Below are positions 34,527-42,904 of a stretch of DNA of 64,000 bases, piece after piece. The notes under the pieces are model-generated. The model was not told the DNA's origin and ran no database searches. It was given only the letters and a program-made list of their open reading frames with translations. The position numbers and the translations under genes are program-made. Source of the DNA: an uncultured Bacteroidales bacterium (GTDB taxonomy: Bacteria; Bacteroidota; Bacteroidia; Bacteroidales; Paludibacteraceae); contig CADCEV010000005.1 in assembly GCA_902800525.1 (NCBI GenBank), positions 1 through 64,000 of the forward strand. The letters run 5' to 3'. Position 1 is the first letter of the stretch. Each line of letters begins with the position of its first letter.

Positions 34527-35965
34527 AAGTACTTGCCCACCACCGGCAGTCCCGAAAGGGGGAAATCGCGGCGGGTCATTTTAATGATATATACGGCAAT
34601 GAAGCATGTGCCGATTGCCATGAGGAGCCACCTATTCAGATCGAAATAATAGCGGATAAAGTAATATACCGCTAATAATCCGAAGGTCAGGAGGGTATAG
34701 GTACCGATAGATTTCATGTCATAGGGTATCGGGGCTTTTTTCTGTCCGATGAAATAAGAGAGGAGCATGATTACGAAATAGCAGACGAGACTGCTTCCGC
34801 AAGACGCCCAATAGCCGATTAAGGGAACTCCGACGATCTGGAGAACGAGGGTAATCGCCAGACCGATAAGCGAGAAATAGGCACCCCATTTGGTTTCGTC
34901 CGTCAGTTTATACCAGAAGGAGAGGTTGAAATAGATACCTTGGAAGACATAGGTCCAAAGGACAACCGGTACGATCTTCAATCCGTCCCAATAAGCGCTG
35001 GAGACGATGTAACGGAAGATATCGAGATAGAAGATGACTCCGAGGAGGATAAGATAGGAGAAGATAATATAGTACTTCATCGCATCGGCATATGCTTCGA
35101 CGGAGTGACGGTCTTTGTGTTTGGCAAAGACAAAGGGTTCGTATGCGTAACGGAAGGCCTGTGTGAACATCATCATGACCATAGCGACCTTGAAGCATGC
35201 TCCGTAGATACCGAGTTGCGCCTGCGCGTCCGCGCCCGTGTATAAATAAGGAAAGAGTATGCGGTCGAGTGTTTGGTTCATGATCCCGGCGACGCCGAGC
35301 ACCAGAAGCGGCAGGGAGTAACGCAGCATGTCGCGAAGGACGGCAGCGTCATAGCTTCCCCCTTTTGGCAGGGTCATGGGCAACAAACATGCCGTTTGGA
35401 TAAAGGTAGCGAGGATATTACTGAGGAAGATATAATACACATCATTTTTGCCCAAGATGACCAAGAAGAGGATGTTAAAGCCGATATTGAGCAAGACGAA
35501 GAGCAGTTTGAGGGAAGCAAAAGCGATCGGTCGCTTCTGATAACGCAGATAAGCAAAGGGAATGCACGCAAAGGCATCGACGGCAACGGTAGCAAACATC
35601 ATCTCGACAAACTCCGAATGATCGGGATAACCCAGAACGTTCGCCAAGGGCTGATGGAAGATGATAACCAGCATAGAGAACAATGCGCTGGTGCATAACA
35701 AAGTGATGAAGGCGGTCTTATAGACGGTCTTGGGGTCGTAGTCCTCGCGGTTTGCAAAGCGGAAGAATCCCGTTTCCATGCCGTAAGTAAGGAGAACGAG
35801 CAGGAGAGCGGTCCAGGCATAGAGGTTCGTGACGATACCATAATCGTCGGTCCGCGCCAGCACATAGGTATATAGCGGCACTAAGAGGTAGTTCAGGAAC
35901 TTACCTATTATCGAACTCAAACCATAGATGGCGGTGTCCTTCGCCAGGGATTTCATCTCACTCAT
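34517..35965 (-). CDS. Polysaccharide biosynthesis flippase (MOP superfamily)
   Basis: 482 residues, about 14 membrane helices. The N-terminal LAKDTAIYGLSSIIGKFLNYLLVPLYTYVL is the typical start of lipopolysaccharide O-unit flippase-like proteins, and the IRYYFDLNRWLL end is membrane-associated. An alternative start is Met4 (35956). It exports an unknown lipid-linked saccharide or lipid. It is unrelated in detail to the flippase at 30134. No repeat insertion inside the gene, but arrays flank it on both sides. Confidence 0.82.
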   Translation of the reverse strand: MSEMKSLAKDTAIYGLSSIIGKFLNYLLVPLYTYVLARTDDYGIVTNLYAWTALLLVLLTYGMETGFFRFANREDYDPKTVYKTAFITLLCTSALFSMLVIIFHQPLANVLGYPDHSEFVEMMFATVAVDAFACIPFAYLRYQKRPIAFASLKLLFVLLNIGFNILFLVILGKNDVYYIFLSNILATFIQTACLLPMTLPKGGSYDAAVLRDMLRYSLPLLVLGVAGIMNQTLDRILFPYLYTGADAQAQLGIYGACFKVAMVMMMFTQAFRYAYEPFVFAKHKDRHSVEAYADAMKYYIIFSYLILLGVIFYLDIFRYIVSSAYWDGLKIVPVVLWTYVFQGIYFNLSFWYKLTDETKWGAYFSLIGLAITLVLQIVGVPLIGYWASCGSSLVCYFVIMLLSYFIGQKKAPIPYDMKSIGTYTLLTFGLLAVYYFIRYYFDLNRWLLMAIGTCFIAVYIIKMTRRDFPLSGLPVVGKYFKS

Positions 35966-35969
35966 TATT

Positions 35970-36070
35970 TATTGACGATTTGACGATTTACGATTTAACG
36001 ATTTATTGACGATTGAAATTTATTTACGATTTGACGATTTACGATTTAACGATTTATTGACGATTGAATG
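35970..36070. repeat. Double GACGATTT array between rsmI and the flippase
   Basis: Two exact copies of the 28-bp string (35982-36009 and 36033-36060) with a spacer GAAATTTATTTACGATTT between them. Confidence 0.9.
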
Positions 36071-36084
36071 AAATTGTACAATTG

Positions 36085-36747
36085 TCAATTACCTGCTACG
36101 CAGATGACTATTTCGCCTTTTGGGGGTGTTTGTTGGAAATGGGCGATCAGTTGTGCGAGGGTGCCGCGGACGGTCTCTTCATGCAGTTTGCTGATCTCGC
36201 GGGTGACAGATGCTTTGCGTTCTTCGGAGCAGGCGGCAGCCAATTGTTCAAGGGTCTTGACGAGCCGGAAAGGCGACTCATAGACGATGAAGGTCTGGTC
36301 AAGCGATGCGAGATACTGCAAGCGCGTTTGACGACCTTTCTTTTGCGGCAGGAAGCCCTCGAAATAGAAATGATTGTTAGGCAGTCCGCTATCGACGAGT
36401 GCCGGTACGAACGCAGTAGCTCCGGGCAGGGTCTGGATCTCTATTCCGGCTTCCGCAGCAGCGCGCGTAAGGAAGAATCCGGGGTCAGAGATGGCAGGGG
36501 TGCCCGCATCGGAGATCAGGGCGATGTTCGCTCCGGCTTTAAGCCGCTCGACGATGTCCGCAGAGGTGTCATGCTCATTGAACTTATGGTGCGACTTCAA
36601 GGGCGTATGGATATCGAAATGCTGCAATAAGATCCCGCTGGTACGCGTATCTTCCGCCAAAATCAGATCGACTGATTTCAGCACCTCAATTGCCCGGAAC
36701 GTCATGTCCTGCAAATTACCCACGGGTGTCGGAACGATAAACAACAT
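36085..36747 (-). CDS. rsmI: 16S rRNA 2'-O-ribose C1402 methyltransferase RsmI
   Basis: 220 residues, SAM-dependent tetrapyrrole-methylase fold. The start LFIVPTPVGNLQDMTFRAIEVLK, LAEDTRTSGILL, LISDAGTPAISDPG (SAM site), LPGATAFVPALVDSGLP and FEGFLPQKKGRQ are the family motifs. It modifies C1402 together with RsmH, which is also in the window (52543). It is slightly shorter than usual, ending VICVAGN: the stop codon TGA lies at the edge of a heptad repeat (AATTGACAATTG). Confidence 0.93.
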   Translation of the reverse strand: MLFIVPTPVGNLQDMTFRAIEVLKSVDLILAEDTRTSGILLQHFDIHTPLKSHHKFNEHDTSADIVERLKAGANIALISDAGTPAISDPGFFLTRAAAEAGIEIQTLPGATAFVPALVDSGLPNNHFYFEGFLPQKKGRQTRLQYLASLDQTFIVYESPFRLVKTLEQLAAACSEERKASVTREISKLHEETVRGTLAQLIAHFQQTPPKGEIVICVAGN

Positions 36748-36749
36748 TT

Positions 36750-36790
36750 TATTGACGATTGGACGATTTACGATTTAACGATTTATTGAA
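36750..36790. repeat. GACGATTT array upstream of rsmI
   Basis: Fourth exact copy of the 28-bp string (36762-36789). Confidence 0.88.
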
Positions 36791-36795
36791 GGGCA

Positions 36796-37524
36796 TTAAC
36801 CGAAGCGGCGGTGGAGGGTGACGAGGAACTGCTGATAGGTTTTGCTCTCGGTGTCCCAATTGAAGCGGGCGATATAGTCCATCGCTTCGTCAAAGGAAGA
36901 GAGTTCGTTCAGTTCGGTCAGTGTGCGTTGCATGCGTTCGGCATTCTGGCCAAAGAGTTCGCGTTGGTACAAGAAACGATCGCCCAAGGAGATAGCCAGA
37001 CGGATATCGTCCACCGCCTTGCCGTAAATTGCGGCTTTGGGGGAGGGCTTTTCTTGGGCTACGGGGGTAGCCGTAGGTTCCGCAGTTTTCGTTGTTTCCG
37101 TAGTTTCCGTAATTTGCGTAAGTTCCGTAGATTCCGTAATTTCGAGGGCGGATTCATCGGCGATGGGTTCTTCTTCAACGACAGGTTCCGCTTCGGCGAT
37201 GGGTTCCTCTTCAACGACAGGTTCCGCTTCGGCGAGGGGTTCTTCGGCAACGACAGGTTCCGCTTCGGGGAGGGGTTCTTCGACAGCTATCGGTTCCTTT
37301 AGCTCAGCGAACTGCGCTACTAATTTCTCCGCTACCTTATTGGCTAATTTCTCTGCCACCTGCGGATCCAAGAGAGGAGAATGAAGTATCTCCTCGATTT
37401 GGTTCTGCAGAGCAGAAATCGTTTTTTCCTGCGCCAAGAGACGCTCTTCGGCAGCCGCTACCCTTTGCTCAGCAGCTGCCAAACGCGTTTCTAAGGATTC
37501 AAAATATTTAATCAGTTCTTCCAT
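36796..37524 (-). CDS. Unknown protein with coiled coil, acidic 12-residue repeats and conserved C-terminus
   Basis: 242 residues from ATG 37524 (MEELIKYFESLE); an upstream ATG at 37560 would overlap the POT gene end. Residues about 8-50 form a coiled coil (ESLETRLAAAEQRVAAAEERL). Residues about 75-130 hold three to four copies of an EEPxAEAEPVVE unit coded by a 36-bp DNA repeat (about 37155-37290), then a Thr/Glu-rich stretch from 9-bp repeats. The last 80 residues (IYGKAVDDIRLAISLGDRFLYQRELFGQNAERM) look like a domain conserved in Bacteroidales proteins of unknown function. No signal peptide; function unknown. Length of the acidic linker should vary between strains. Confidence 0.75.
   Translation of the reverse strand: MEELIKYFESLETRLAAAEQRVAAAEERLLAQEKTISALQNQIEEILHSPLLDPQVAEKLANKVAEKLVAQFAELKEPIAVEEPLPEAEPVVAEEPLAEAEPVVEEEPIAEAEPVVEEEPIADESALEITESTELTQITETTETTKTAEPTATPVAQEKPSPKAAIYGKAVDDIRLAISLGDRFLYQRELFGQNAERMQRTLTELNELSSFDEAMDYIARFNWDTESKTYQQFLVTLHRRFG
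37155..37290. repeat. 36-bp coding tandem repeat
   Basis: Three to four imperfect copies of a unit containing TCAACGACAGGTTCCGCTTC, each giving 12 residues. A second minisatellite of 9-bp units (about 37083-37140) follows. Confidence 0.85.
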
Positions 37525-37535
37525 AAGCGTGTCAT

Positions 37536-39110
37536 TTAGCAAGCTACTTTTTCTAACCATTTAACCATACCCAGCATAATGCCCATCGACACCATACATA
37601 TCGCGAAGAAGACGGTCCAGCAATACTGGATCGGCCATGCGTTGTACATCAGCGGTCCTACCCAGATGAAGAGGTTACCTATAGCCGTAGCTCCAAGCCA
37701 CAGACCTTGGCACAAACCGACCATATGCCGCGGAGCTACCTTGCTGACGAAGGACAGTCCAAGGGGTGAAATAAACAGTTCAGCCACCGTGAGGAAGAAA
37801 TACGTTACCAGCAATACCCATGGACCTTCTTTCGCCAGACCGGCCGCAGACAACTGCTCGGCATTCATGGCACGGAATACATCGCCTGAAGGATAATGGT
37901 TATAGGCAGAAACAATCATGAGGAACAAGTACGCCATGCCGGCAATCGCCATACCCAGTGCAATCTTACGTGGAGTGGAGATCGATTTACCTTTCTTAGC
38001 CAAACGGCTGAAGAACCACATGATAATCGGCGTGAGTACAATCACGAAGAACGGATTCAGCGCCTGCCAGATTTCCGGCGCGATACTGTCCGTGCGAATG
38101 AAATCGCGGGCGAAGACGCTGAGCGATTGTCCGTTTTGGTGGAAGGAGAGCCAAAAGAAGATAGCGATACCGAGCACAGCGAACAGAGCAGCCATACGTT
38201 GTTTAATCTCCTTAGCCATTGCCAGTTTCTCCTCCGGGGTGTATTCCACTACGCCGGTTGTTTCTTTTTTAGCCGGCTGCGGGAAGATACGTTTCGTAGC
38301 CAGGAAAATCAGGAGCGAGATCAGCATCGCCGCGACAGATGCGATGAACGAATAATGGATACCTTGGTTGAAGACGGTGATATAGTCCTGACAGAAGGTC
38401 AAGTTGTCAACAAACTGATAGCCAGTCTGCATCGAAGCCTGCATGGTCTCTTGGAACTTTTGGGTCAGTTGACCGTCCGCTATATATCTATGCGCCAAGG
38501 AAGCCATGTCCGAGTTATAAACCAACTGATGCTTATGCAACCACCATTGACGCAACAAGGGTGCGACAAAAGGAGCTACCAAGCCGCCGATATTGATGAA
38601 TACATAGAAAATCTGGAAGCCGGCGTCGCGTTTCTCCTGCGCAATCTTGAGTGCCTCCGGTCCTTCTTTGGCAGCTTCGGCTTCAAACTCATCGTACATC
38701 TTTCCGACGATAGCCTGCAGGTTTCCTTTGAACAGGCCGTTACCGAAAGCAATCATCAGCAAGGCTGCGCATGTGAACACCAAAATAGTCCACCATTCGC
38801 TACCTCCGTTGGGGTTCTCGGAGAACAACGGCAAGGCAAGAAAGACATAACCTAAGGACATAATCATCAAGCCCCACTGAATGGTCTTGTTGTAATTCTG
38901 CGTCCGGTCGGCTATGATACCTCCCACCAGACTCAGCACGTAAATGCCGAAATAGAAAACTGAGTAAATAATACCTGCGGTAGCATCGGACAAACCGAAT
39001 TTGCTGACCAAAAACAGCAGCAATACCGCGTTCATGATGTAATAACCGAATCGCTCACCCATATTAGCGAGCGCAGCAGGAATCAATCCTTTGGGGTGTT
39101 TGGAAAACAT
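37536..39110 (-). CDS. POT family (proton-dependent oligopeptide) transporter
   Basis: 524 residues from ATG 39110 (MFSKHPKGLIPAALANMGERFGYY); the ORF could extend to 39146 but the family begins here. About 12-14 helices. The ExxERFxYY-like motif appears as MGERFGYYIMNAVL, and GGIIADRTQNYNKTI is the loop after helix 2. Imports di- or tripeptides with H+. The C-terminal half has the DTR-like region TYFFLTVAELFISPLGLSFVSKVAP typical of PTR2. A longer periplasmic or inter-helix segment at about 200-250 is noted. Confidence 0.88.
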   Translation of the reverse strand: MFSKHPKGLIPAALANMGERFGYYIMNAVLLLFLVSKFGLSDATAGIIYSVFYFGIYVLSLVGGIIADRTQNYNKTIQWGLMIMSLGYVFLALPLFSENPNGGSEWWTILVFTCAALLMIAFGNGLFKGNLQAIVGKMYDEFEAEAAKEGPEALKIAQEKRDAGFQIFYVFINIGGLVAPFVAPLLRQWWLHKHQLVYNSDMASLAHRYIADGQLTQKFQETMQASMQTGYQFVDNLTFCQDYITVFNQGIHYSFIASVAAMLISLLIFLATKRIFPQPAKKETTGVVEYTPEEKLAMAKEIKQRMAALFAVLGIAIFFWLSFHQNGQSLSVFARDFIRTDSIAPEIWQALNPFFVIVLTPIIMWFFSRLAKKGKSISTPRKIALGMAIAGMAYLFLMIVSAYNHYPSGDVFRAMNAEQLSAAGLAKEGPWVLLVTYFFLTVAELFISPLGLSFVSKVAPRHMVGLCQGLWLGATAIGNLFIWVGPLMYNAWPIQYCWTVFFAICMVSMGIMLGMVKWLEKVAC

Positions 39111-39150
39111 AAAGCAAGTTATTTTATTATTTTTTTTTGAGATCACGGGA

Positions 39151-40161
39151 TTAGGGGATGAGGTCGCACCAGTGATGTTTGTCTTCGGCTCTGCCGAACT
39201 GTATGTCGCGTAGGGCGTGATAGAGTCGTGTCAAGACCGGTCCCGGTTCGTCGCTAAGCTGATAGATCTTATTGTTATCAGGGTCGAACACTTTATCTAT
39301 CGGGCTGATGACGCAAGCTGTTCCGCAGGCAGCGGCTTCGGACATGTCCGCCAATTCCTCTAATCGTATATGCCTCCGCGTGACTTTCATTCCCTGGTCC
39401 TTCGCCAAGGTCATCAGACTGTCGTTCGTGATGCTGGGCAGGATAGCAGAGGAACGTGGAGTGAGGTATTCGTTGCCTTTAATGCCTATAAAATTGGCTG
39501 CAGTACACTCGTCAATATATCGATGGTACTTTGCATCGAGGAATAGGCAGTCCATACCTTGGGCGTGTGCGGGTTCGGAAGCGCGGAAGGAGGCGGCGTA
39601 GTTACCGCCGACCTTAAAGGTACCGGTGCCATGAGGTGCAGCGCGATCCACGTGGCGGTTCACGACAAAGGTCGTGCAATGGAATTTCCCGGGATAGTAC
39701 GGCCCAATAGGCGACGGGATGACGATGAACTCAAAGTCTCTGCCGGGTCCGACCGCCAGACGCGGCGTAGTACCGATGAGCAGAGGCCGGAAATAGAGGG
39801 TTGCCCCGGTGCCATAAGGCGGGATGTAATCCATGTTTTTCTCCAGCGCGAGGCGTATTGCCTTCCCGAACAGTTCCTCGGGCACAGGCTGCATATACAA
39901 TCCCTCGGCGCTTCTCGCCATGCGTTTTGCATTCTCGCGCCAGCGGAAAATACGTATTTTTCCGTCTATTCCGCGAAAGGCTTTCAGTCCCTCAAATGCC
40001 TCCTGACCATATTGCAGGCAAGTAGCCGACACATGCAAGTGGAGGTACTTATCGTTAGTAGCGTATGGTTCTTCCCACACGCCATTGTGATACGCTGAGC
40101 GCACGATATAGTCCGGCTCAGTGTAATGAAATCCCAATTTACTCCAATCAATCTCTTTCAT
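39151..40161 (-). CDS. ilvE: Branched-chain amino acid aminotransferase
   Basis: 336 residues from ATG 40161 (a second ATG one codon earlier). Fold type IV PLP enzyme: GQEAFEGLKAFRGIDGKIRIFRW, the PLP Lys in GTGTFKVGGNYAAS, and TPRSSAILPSITNDSLMTLA, which is the class IIa pattern (eukaryote-like BCAT2 type, longer than E. coli IlvE). Transaminates Leu, Ile and Val with 2-oxoglutarate. The start overlaps the end of the WbqC gene. A short GATCACGG relic of the octamer family lies just after its stop. Confidence 0.93.
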   Translation of the reverse strand: MKEIDWSKLGFHYTEPDYIVRSAYHNGVWEEPYATNDKYLHLHVSATCLQYGQEAFEGLKAFRGIDGKIRIFRWRENAKRMARSAEGLYMQPVPEELFGKAIRLALEKNMDYIPPYGTGATLYFRPLLIGTTPRLAVGPGRDFEFIVIPSPIGPYYPGKFHCTTFVVNRHVDRAAPHGTGTFKVGGNYAASFRASEPAHAQGMDCLFLDAKYHRYIDECTAANFIGIKGNEYLTPRSSAILPSITNDSLMTLAKDQGMKVTRRHIRLEELADMSEAAACGTACVISPIDKVFDPDNNKIYQLSDEPGPVLTRLYHALRDIQFGRAEDKHHWCDLIP

Positions 40162-40657
40162 CAAACAACGTATCTAATATACTTATTTCCGTTTGCCACG
40201 GATGTTTATCTGTCCAAATCTGTCCGCTCCAATCGGCGGTGCGTACCGTGTTTATTATTCCTTTCGGCCGCTCTTTTCGCATCAGCGCCATGAGCGTTGC
40301 ATTCATCTCGTCATTCAGATCCAAGAGCCATTTGTACTCCTTCTCGTAGAAGGGTTTGAGGTAGTCCGCGAAATACCGGAAGTACGGTGTGTGTTGGTAG
40401 GTACTGACGAGTGTGATCCAGTGTTGGTGCTGCCATCGGGTTTGGTAACTGATCTGTATATCCCGTGTGAGCTGCTTGTGTTCCACTTTTTCCACAGGGA
40501 CTGTCAGACGCACCCATTCGCCTTTGGGATCGCGGATGAGGCACCGATTTCGAAACGTCTGTTTTTCAAACGTCTCCATCTGCTCTATCGAAGCCGGTTC
40601 GCTCATGAGCGCCTGCATGTACGATTTCGGCGGCAAATATGCGGTAGGAAGGATCAT
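40148..40657 (-). CDS. WbqC-family protein
   Basis: 169 residues beginning ILPTAYLPPKSYMQAL, with FEKQTFRNRCLIRDPKGEWVRLTVPVE and YFADYLKPFYEKEYKWLLDLNDEMN. This is the WbqC-like family, found in Bacteroidales directly after lepB; a role in O-antigen or envelope glycan synthesis is only suggested by the name-giving gene. It overlaps lepB (ATGA) and ilvE (14 bp), so all are likely cotranscribed from the dapB promoter. Confidence 0.8.
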   Translation of the reverse strand: MILPTAYLPPKSYMQALMSEPASIEQMETFEKQTFRNRCLIRDPKGEWVRLTVPVEKVEHKQLTRDIQISYQTRWQHQHWITLVSTYQHTPYFRYFADYLKPFYEKEYKWLLDLNDEMNATLMALMRKERPKGIINTVRTADWSGQIWTDKHPWQTEISILDTLFDERD

Positions 40658-42087
40658 CGTTTCGCGCCCCTACCGATTCGGTTCCAGCGGATCGAGTGTG
40701 TATCTTTGTCAATGGAGAGCCAGATGAACACCGGTCTTCCGACAATGTGATCTTCGGGCACAAATCCCCAATAGCGGCTATCGGCGCTATTATGGCGGTT
40801 ATCGCCCTGCATCCAATAATAATCCATTGAGAATTCGTACTCCTCGCCTATCGTCATCGGTTTGAACTCATAGGCGTCGGCAATGCGTTTATAGAGCCAA
40901 TAGTTCTCCTCTGTGATCAGCAGTTTGTCCCCTTTTCGAGGGATATAGATCGGTCCGTAGTTATCTCGCGTCCAAGACCCCTCCGGCTCCCCTGAAGGGG
41001 AGAGACGGGTATAGGCGTGACCTAAAGGATAGACGGCACCGCCGCGTTCCTCGGGTTCTACAATGACAGATAGCACATGCGGATTTTTCTCCAGTTCTTC
41101 CTTCATTGCTTTCGTCAGCGGGAAATGCCAGATCGTTGCATTCACTTGCACACGATCGGCTACGCTGATGCCGATTTTCTCCAAGTATTTGGCGCCGAAC
41201 ATATGTCCATCCGTTTGCACATAGTAATTGAGTTGCAAGCCCTCTCTATCCGGCTCCTGAAGCCAAGAAGAAGACCCCTCCTGCTCCCCTGAAGGGGAGA
41301 GACGGGAGGATTTTGTATAGATTACATTATCTACTATTTTCAGGCTGTCACCCGGTGTACCGACACAACGTTTTACGTAGTTCTCACGTCGATCAACAGG
41401 CCGCGTGATGATCTCACCAAACACATCCTTGCGGGTTTTGATCAAGGTCTCACCGTGGTAATGTTTGAGCGAATAATAGTCCGGGTTCTGCATTTTAAGG
41501 CACACCGTGTCTCCGGCGGGGAAGTTAAAGACGACGATGTCTCCTTTTTGTGGTTTGGTCCAGCCCTTCAAGCGCTTGTAGCCCCAGTGGGGGTTATCGA
41601 AATAGCTCTTTCCTCCGCCGAGCCATTCAGGCATAGTATGTTGAACGAGCGGCATAGAGAGCGGTGTTTGCGGCACACGGGCGCCGTACGCCATTTTGCT
41701 GACATAAAGGAAATCCCCTACCCGCAGGCTTTTCTCCAGAGAAGACGAAGGTATCTGGTAATTCTGGAAGATATAGAGATTGATGAAGTACACCGCCACG
41801 AGTGCAAATACAATCGCGTCTATCCAGGAGAAGAGGGTATAAAGGGCAGGTTTGGTATCTTTATATTTCTTCCACCAAGTGTAGTTAATATACTTCGTTG
41901 TGAAGGCATCCACGATAAGCGGGAGCAGTGCTAACCACGCCAGACTCTTCCAATCGCCCCATGCGACCCAGATCACGAACGCCACATAGAGGATGCTCCA
42001 AATCCCTGCGCGAATCCATGCTCCACGCGGGGTTTCGATTATTCTTTGTCTCAGAGAGAGACTATTATTTTCCTGAAAATTTTTCAT
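40654..42087 (-). CDS. lepB: Signal peptidase I
   Basis: 477 residues. Removes signal peptides at the outer face of the cytoplasmic membrane. Membrane helices at about 25-60 and 85-108; catalytic Ser116 in IPSSSLEKSLRVGDF, catalytic Lys239 in RRENYVKRCVGTPGDSL, and the box MQGDNRHNSADSRYWGFVP near the C-terminus. Two copies of the C/G-rich palindrome lie in frame, giving RLSPSGEQEGSSSWLQE (about 262-278) and RLSPSGEPEGSWTRD (about 356-370). Both are in the beta-rich domain II region where Bacteroidota LepB varies. It overlaps dapB by ATGA and WbqC by ATGA. Confidence 0.93.
   Translation of the reverse strand: MKNFQENNSLSLRQRIIETPRGAWIRAGIWSILYVAFVIWVAWGDWKSLAWLALLPLIVDAFTTKYINYTWWKKYKDTKPALYTLFSWIDAIVFALVAVYFINLYIFQNYQIPSSSLEKSLRVGDFLYVSKMAYGARVPQTPLSMPLVQHTMPEWLGGGKSYFDNPHWGYKRLKGWTKPQKGDIVVFNFPAGDTVCLKMQNPDYYSLKHYHGETLIKTRKDVFGEIITRPVDRRENYVKRCVGTPGDSLKIVDNVIYTKSSRLSPSGEQEGSSSWLQEPDREGLQLNYYVQTDGHMFGAKYLEKIGISVADRVQVNATIWHFPLTKAMKEELEKNPHVLSVIVEPEERGGAVYPLGHAYTRLSPSGEPEGSWTRDNYGPIYIPRKGDKLLITEENYWLYKRIADAYEFKPMTIGEEYEFSMDYYWMQGDNRHNSADSRYWGFVPEDHIVGRPVFIWLSIDKDTHSIRWNRIGRGAKR
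40976..41009. repeat. C/G-rich palindrome inside lepB, copy 1
   Basis: Core GCTCCCCTGAAGGGGAGAGA. It differs from copy 2 by one base in about 33 bp. Confidence 0.9.
41272..41309. repeat. C/G-rich palindrome inside lepB, copy 2
   Basis: Same core, preceded by GACCCCTCCT and followed by CGGG. About 265 bp from copy 1 in the same gene. Confidence 0.9.
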
Positions 42088-42758
42088 ACTAATTTCTCTG
42101 CTGCCAACACAGCGCCAAGTGCGAACCCTCTGCGGCCTTTAGCGATGTGTGTAATAATGATTGTATCTTCTTCGCTATCCCATTTCACCTCGTGCGTGCC
42201 CGGCACTTCGCCTTCGCGGATAGATTCTATGGGAAGATCTTCGATATTTCGATATTTCGATATTTCGATATCATGAATTTGTTCCGCAAGCGTTTTAGCG
42301 GTACCGGAAGGTTTGTCGAGTTTGTGAATATGGTGGGTCTCCGTGATCGAAGGTGCGTATTGGGGTTGTTCGCTCATCATCCGGGCTAAGAACTTATTCA
42401 GTTCAAAGAATATGTTCACGCCGACGGAATAGTTACTGCTCCAGACGAGCATTGTTTTTCCCAGCTCATCCGTAATAAGCGTCTTGTTGTCCTCAAATCT
42501 CAACTCGTAATTTTCACTTTTTAATTCCTCCGGATTCCAACCGGTCGAGCCGGAAATAACGGGGACGCCTTGTTGCCATGCCTTACGGATATTCTCCGCG
42601 GCGGTCAGGGGAGTAGTAAACTCTATAGCGACGTCCGCTCCTTTGAGGTCGAACTCATTTCCGGCATCGATAGTAGCCACGATCTCATGACCGCGACTGA
42701 GAGCCACTTCTTCGATCATGTGACCCATCTTTCCGTATCCGATAATTGCTATTTTCAT
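42084..42758 (-). CDS. dapB: 4-hydroxy-tetrahydrodipicolinate reductase
   Basis: 224 residues. Lysine/mDAP pathway: reduces tetrahydrodipicolinate precursors with NAD(P)H. Nucleotide loop IAIIGYGKMGHMIE at the N-terminus, ETHHIHKLDKPSGTAKTLAEQI with the catalytic His and Lys, and HIAKGRRGFALGAVLAAE at the end. Residues about 168-178 (HDIEISKYRNIEDL) come from a GATATTTC array. It supplies mDAP for MurE (55808). First gene of the dapB-lepB-WbqC-ilvE run, with its own promoter. Confidence 0.93.
   Translation of the reverse strand: MKIAIIGYGKMGHMIEEVALSRGHEIVATIDAGNEFDLKGADVAIEFTTPLTAAENIRKAWQQGVPVISGSTGWNPEELKSENYELRFEDNKTLITDELGKTMLVWSSNYSVGVNIFFELNKFLARMMSEQPQYAPSITETHHIHKLDKPSGTAKTLAEQIHDIEISKYRNIEDLPIESIREGEVPGTHEVKWDSEEDTIIITHIAKGRRGFALGAVLAAEKLV
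42240..42273. repeat. GATATTTC octamer array inside dapB
   Basis: Four perfect 8-bp units, in frame, encoding DIEISKYRNIE on the minus strand; the peptide is close to that of the pcrB-tadA linker. Confidence 0.88.
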
Positions 42759-42815
42759 CTTCTCTTTAATCTATTACGCATACGCGCTTGTAAGGCGTGC
42801 GCGCAAAATCGGCTA

Positions 42816-42846
42816 CAAAATTACAAAAAAATTCTTACATATACAA
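42816..42846 (-). promoter_or_regulatory. Promoter of dapB-lepB-WbqC
   Basis: On the minus strand TTG (42846-42844), 20-bp spacer, TAATTTTG (42823-42816). The dapB ATG is about 58 nt downstream. Confidence 0.7.
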
Positions 42847-42856
42847 GTATATGTAC

Positions 42857-42884
42857 AAAAAAAGAGCACCAAATGCTCTTTTTA
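42857..42884 (-). terminator. Rho-independent terminator of coaE
   Basis: Stem AAAAGAGCA/TGCTCTTTTT with loop TTTGG on the minus strand followed by seven T, about 20 bp after the coaE stop and just before the dapB promoter. Confidence 0.9.
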
Positions 42885-42904
42885 TACGATTTCCGTCGAT
42901 TTTT

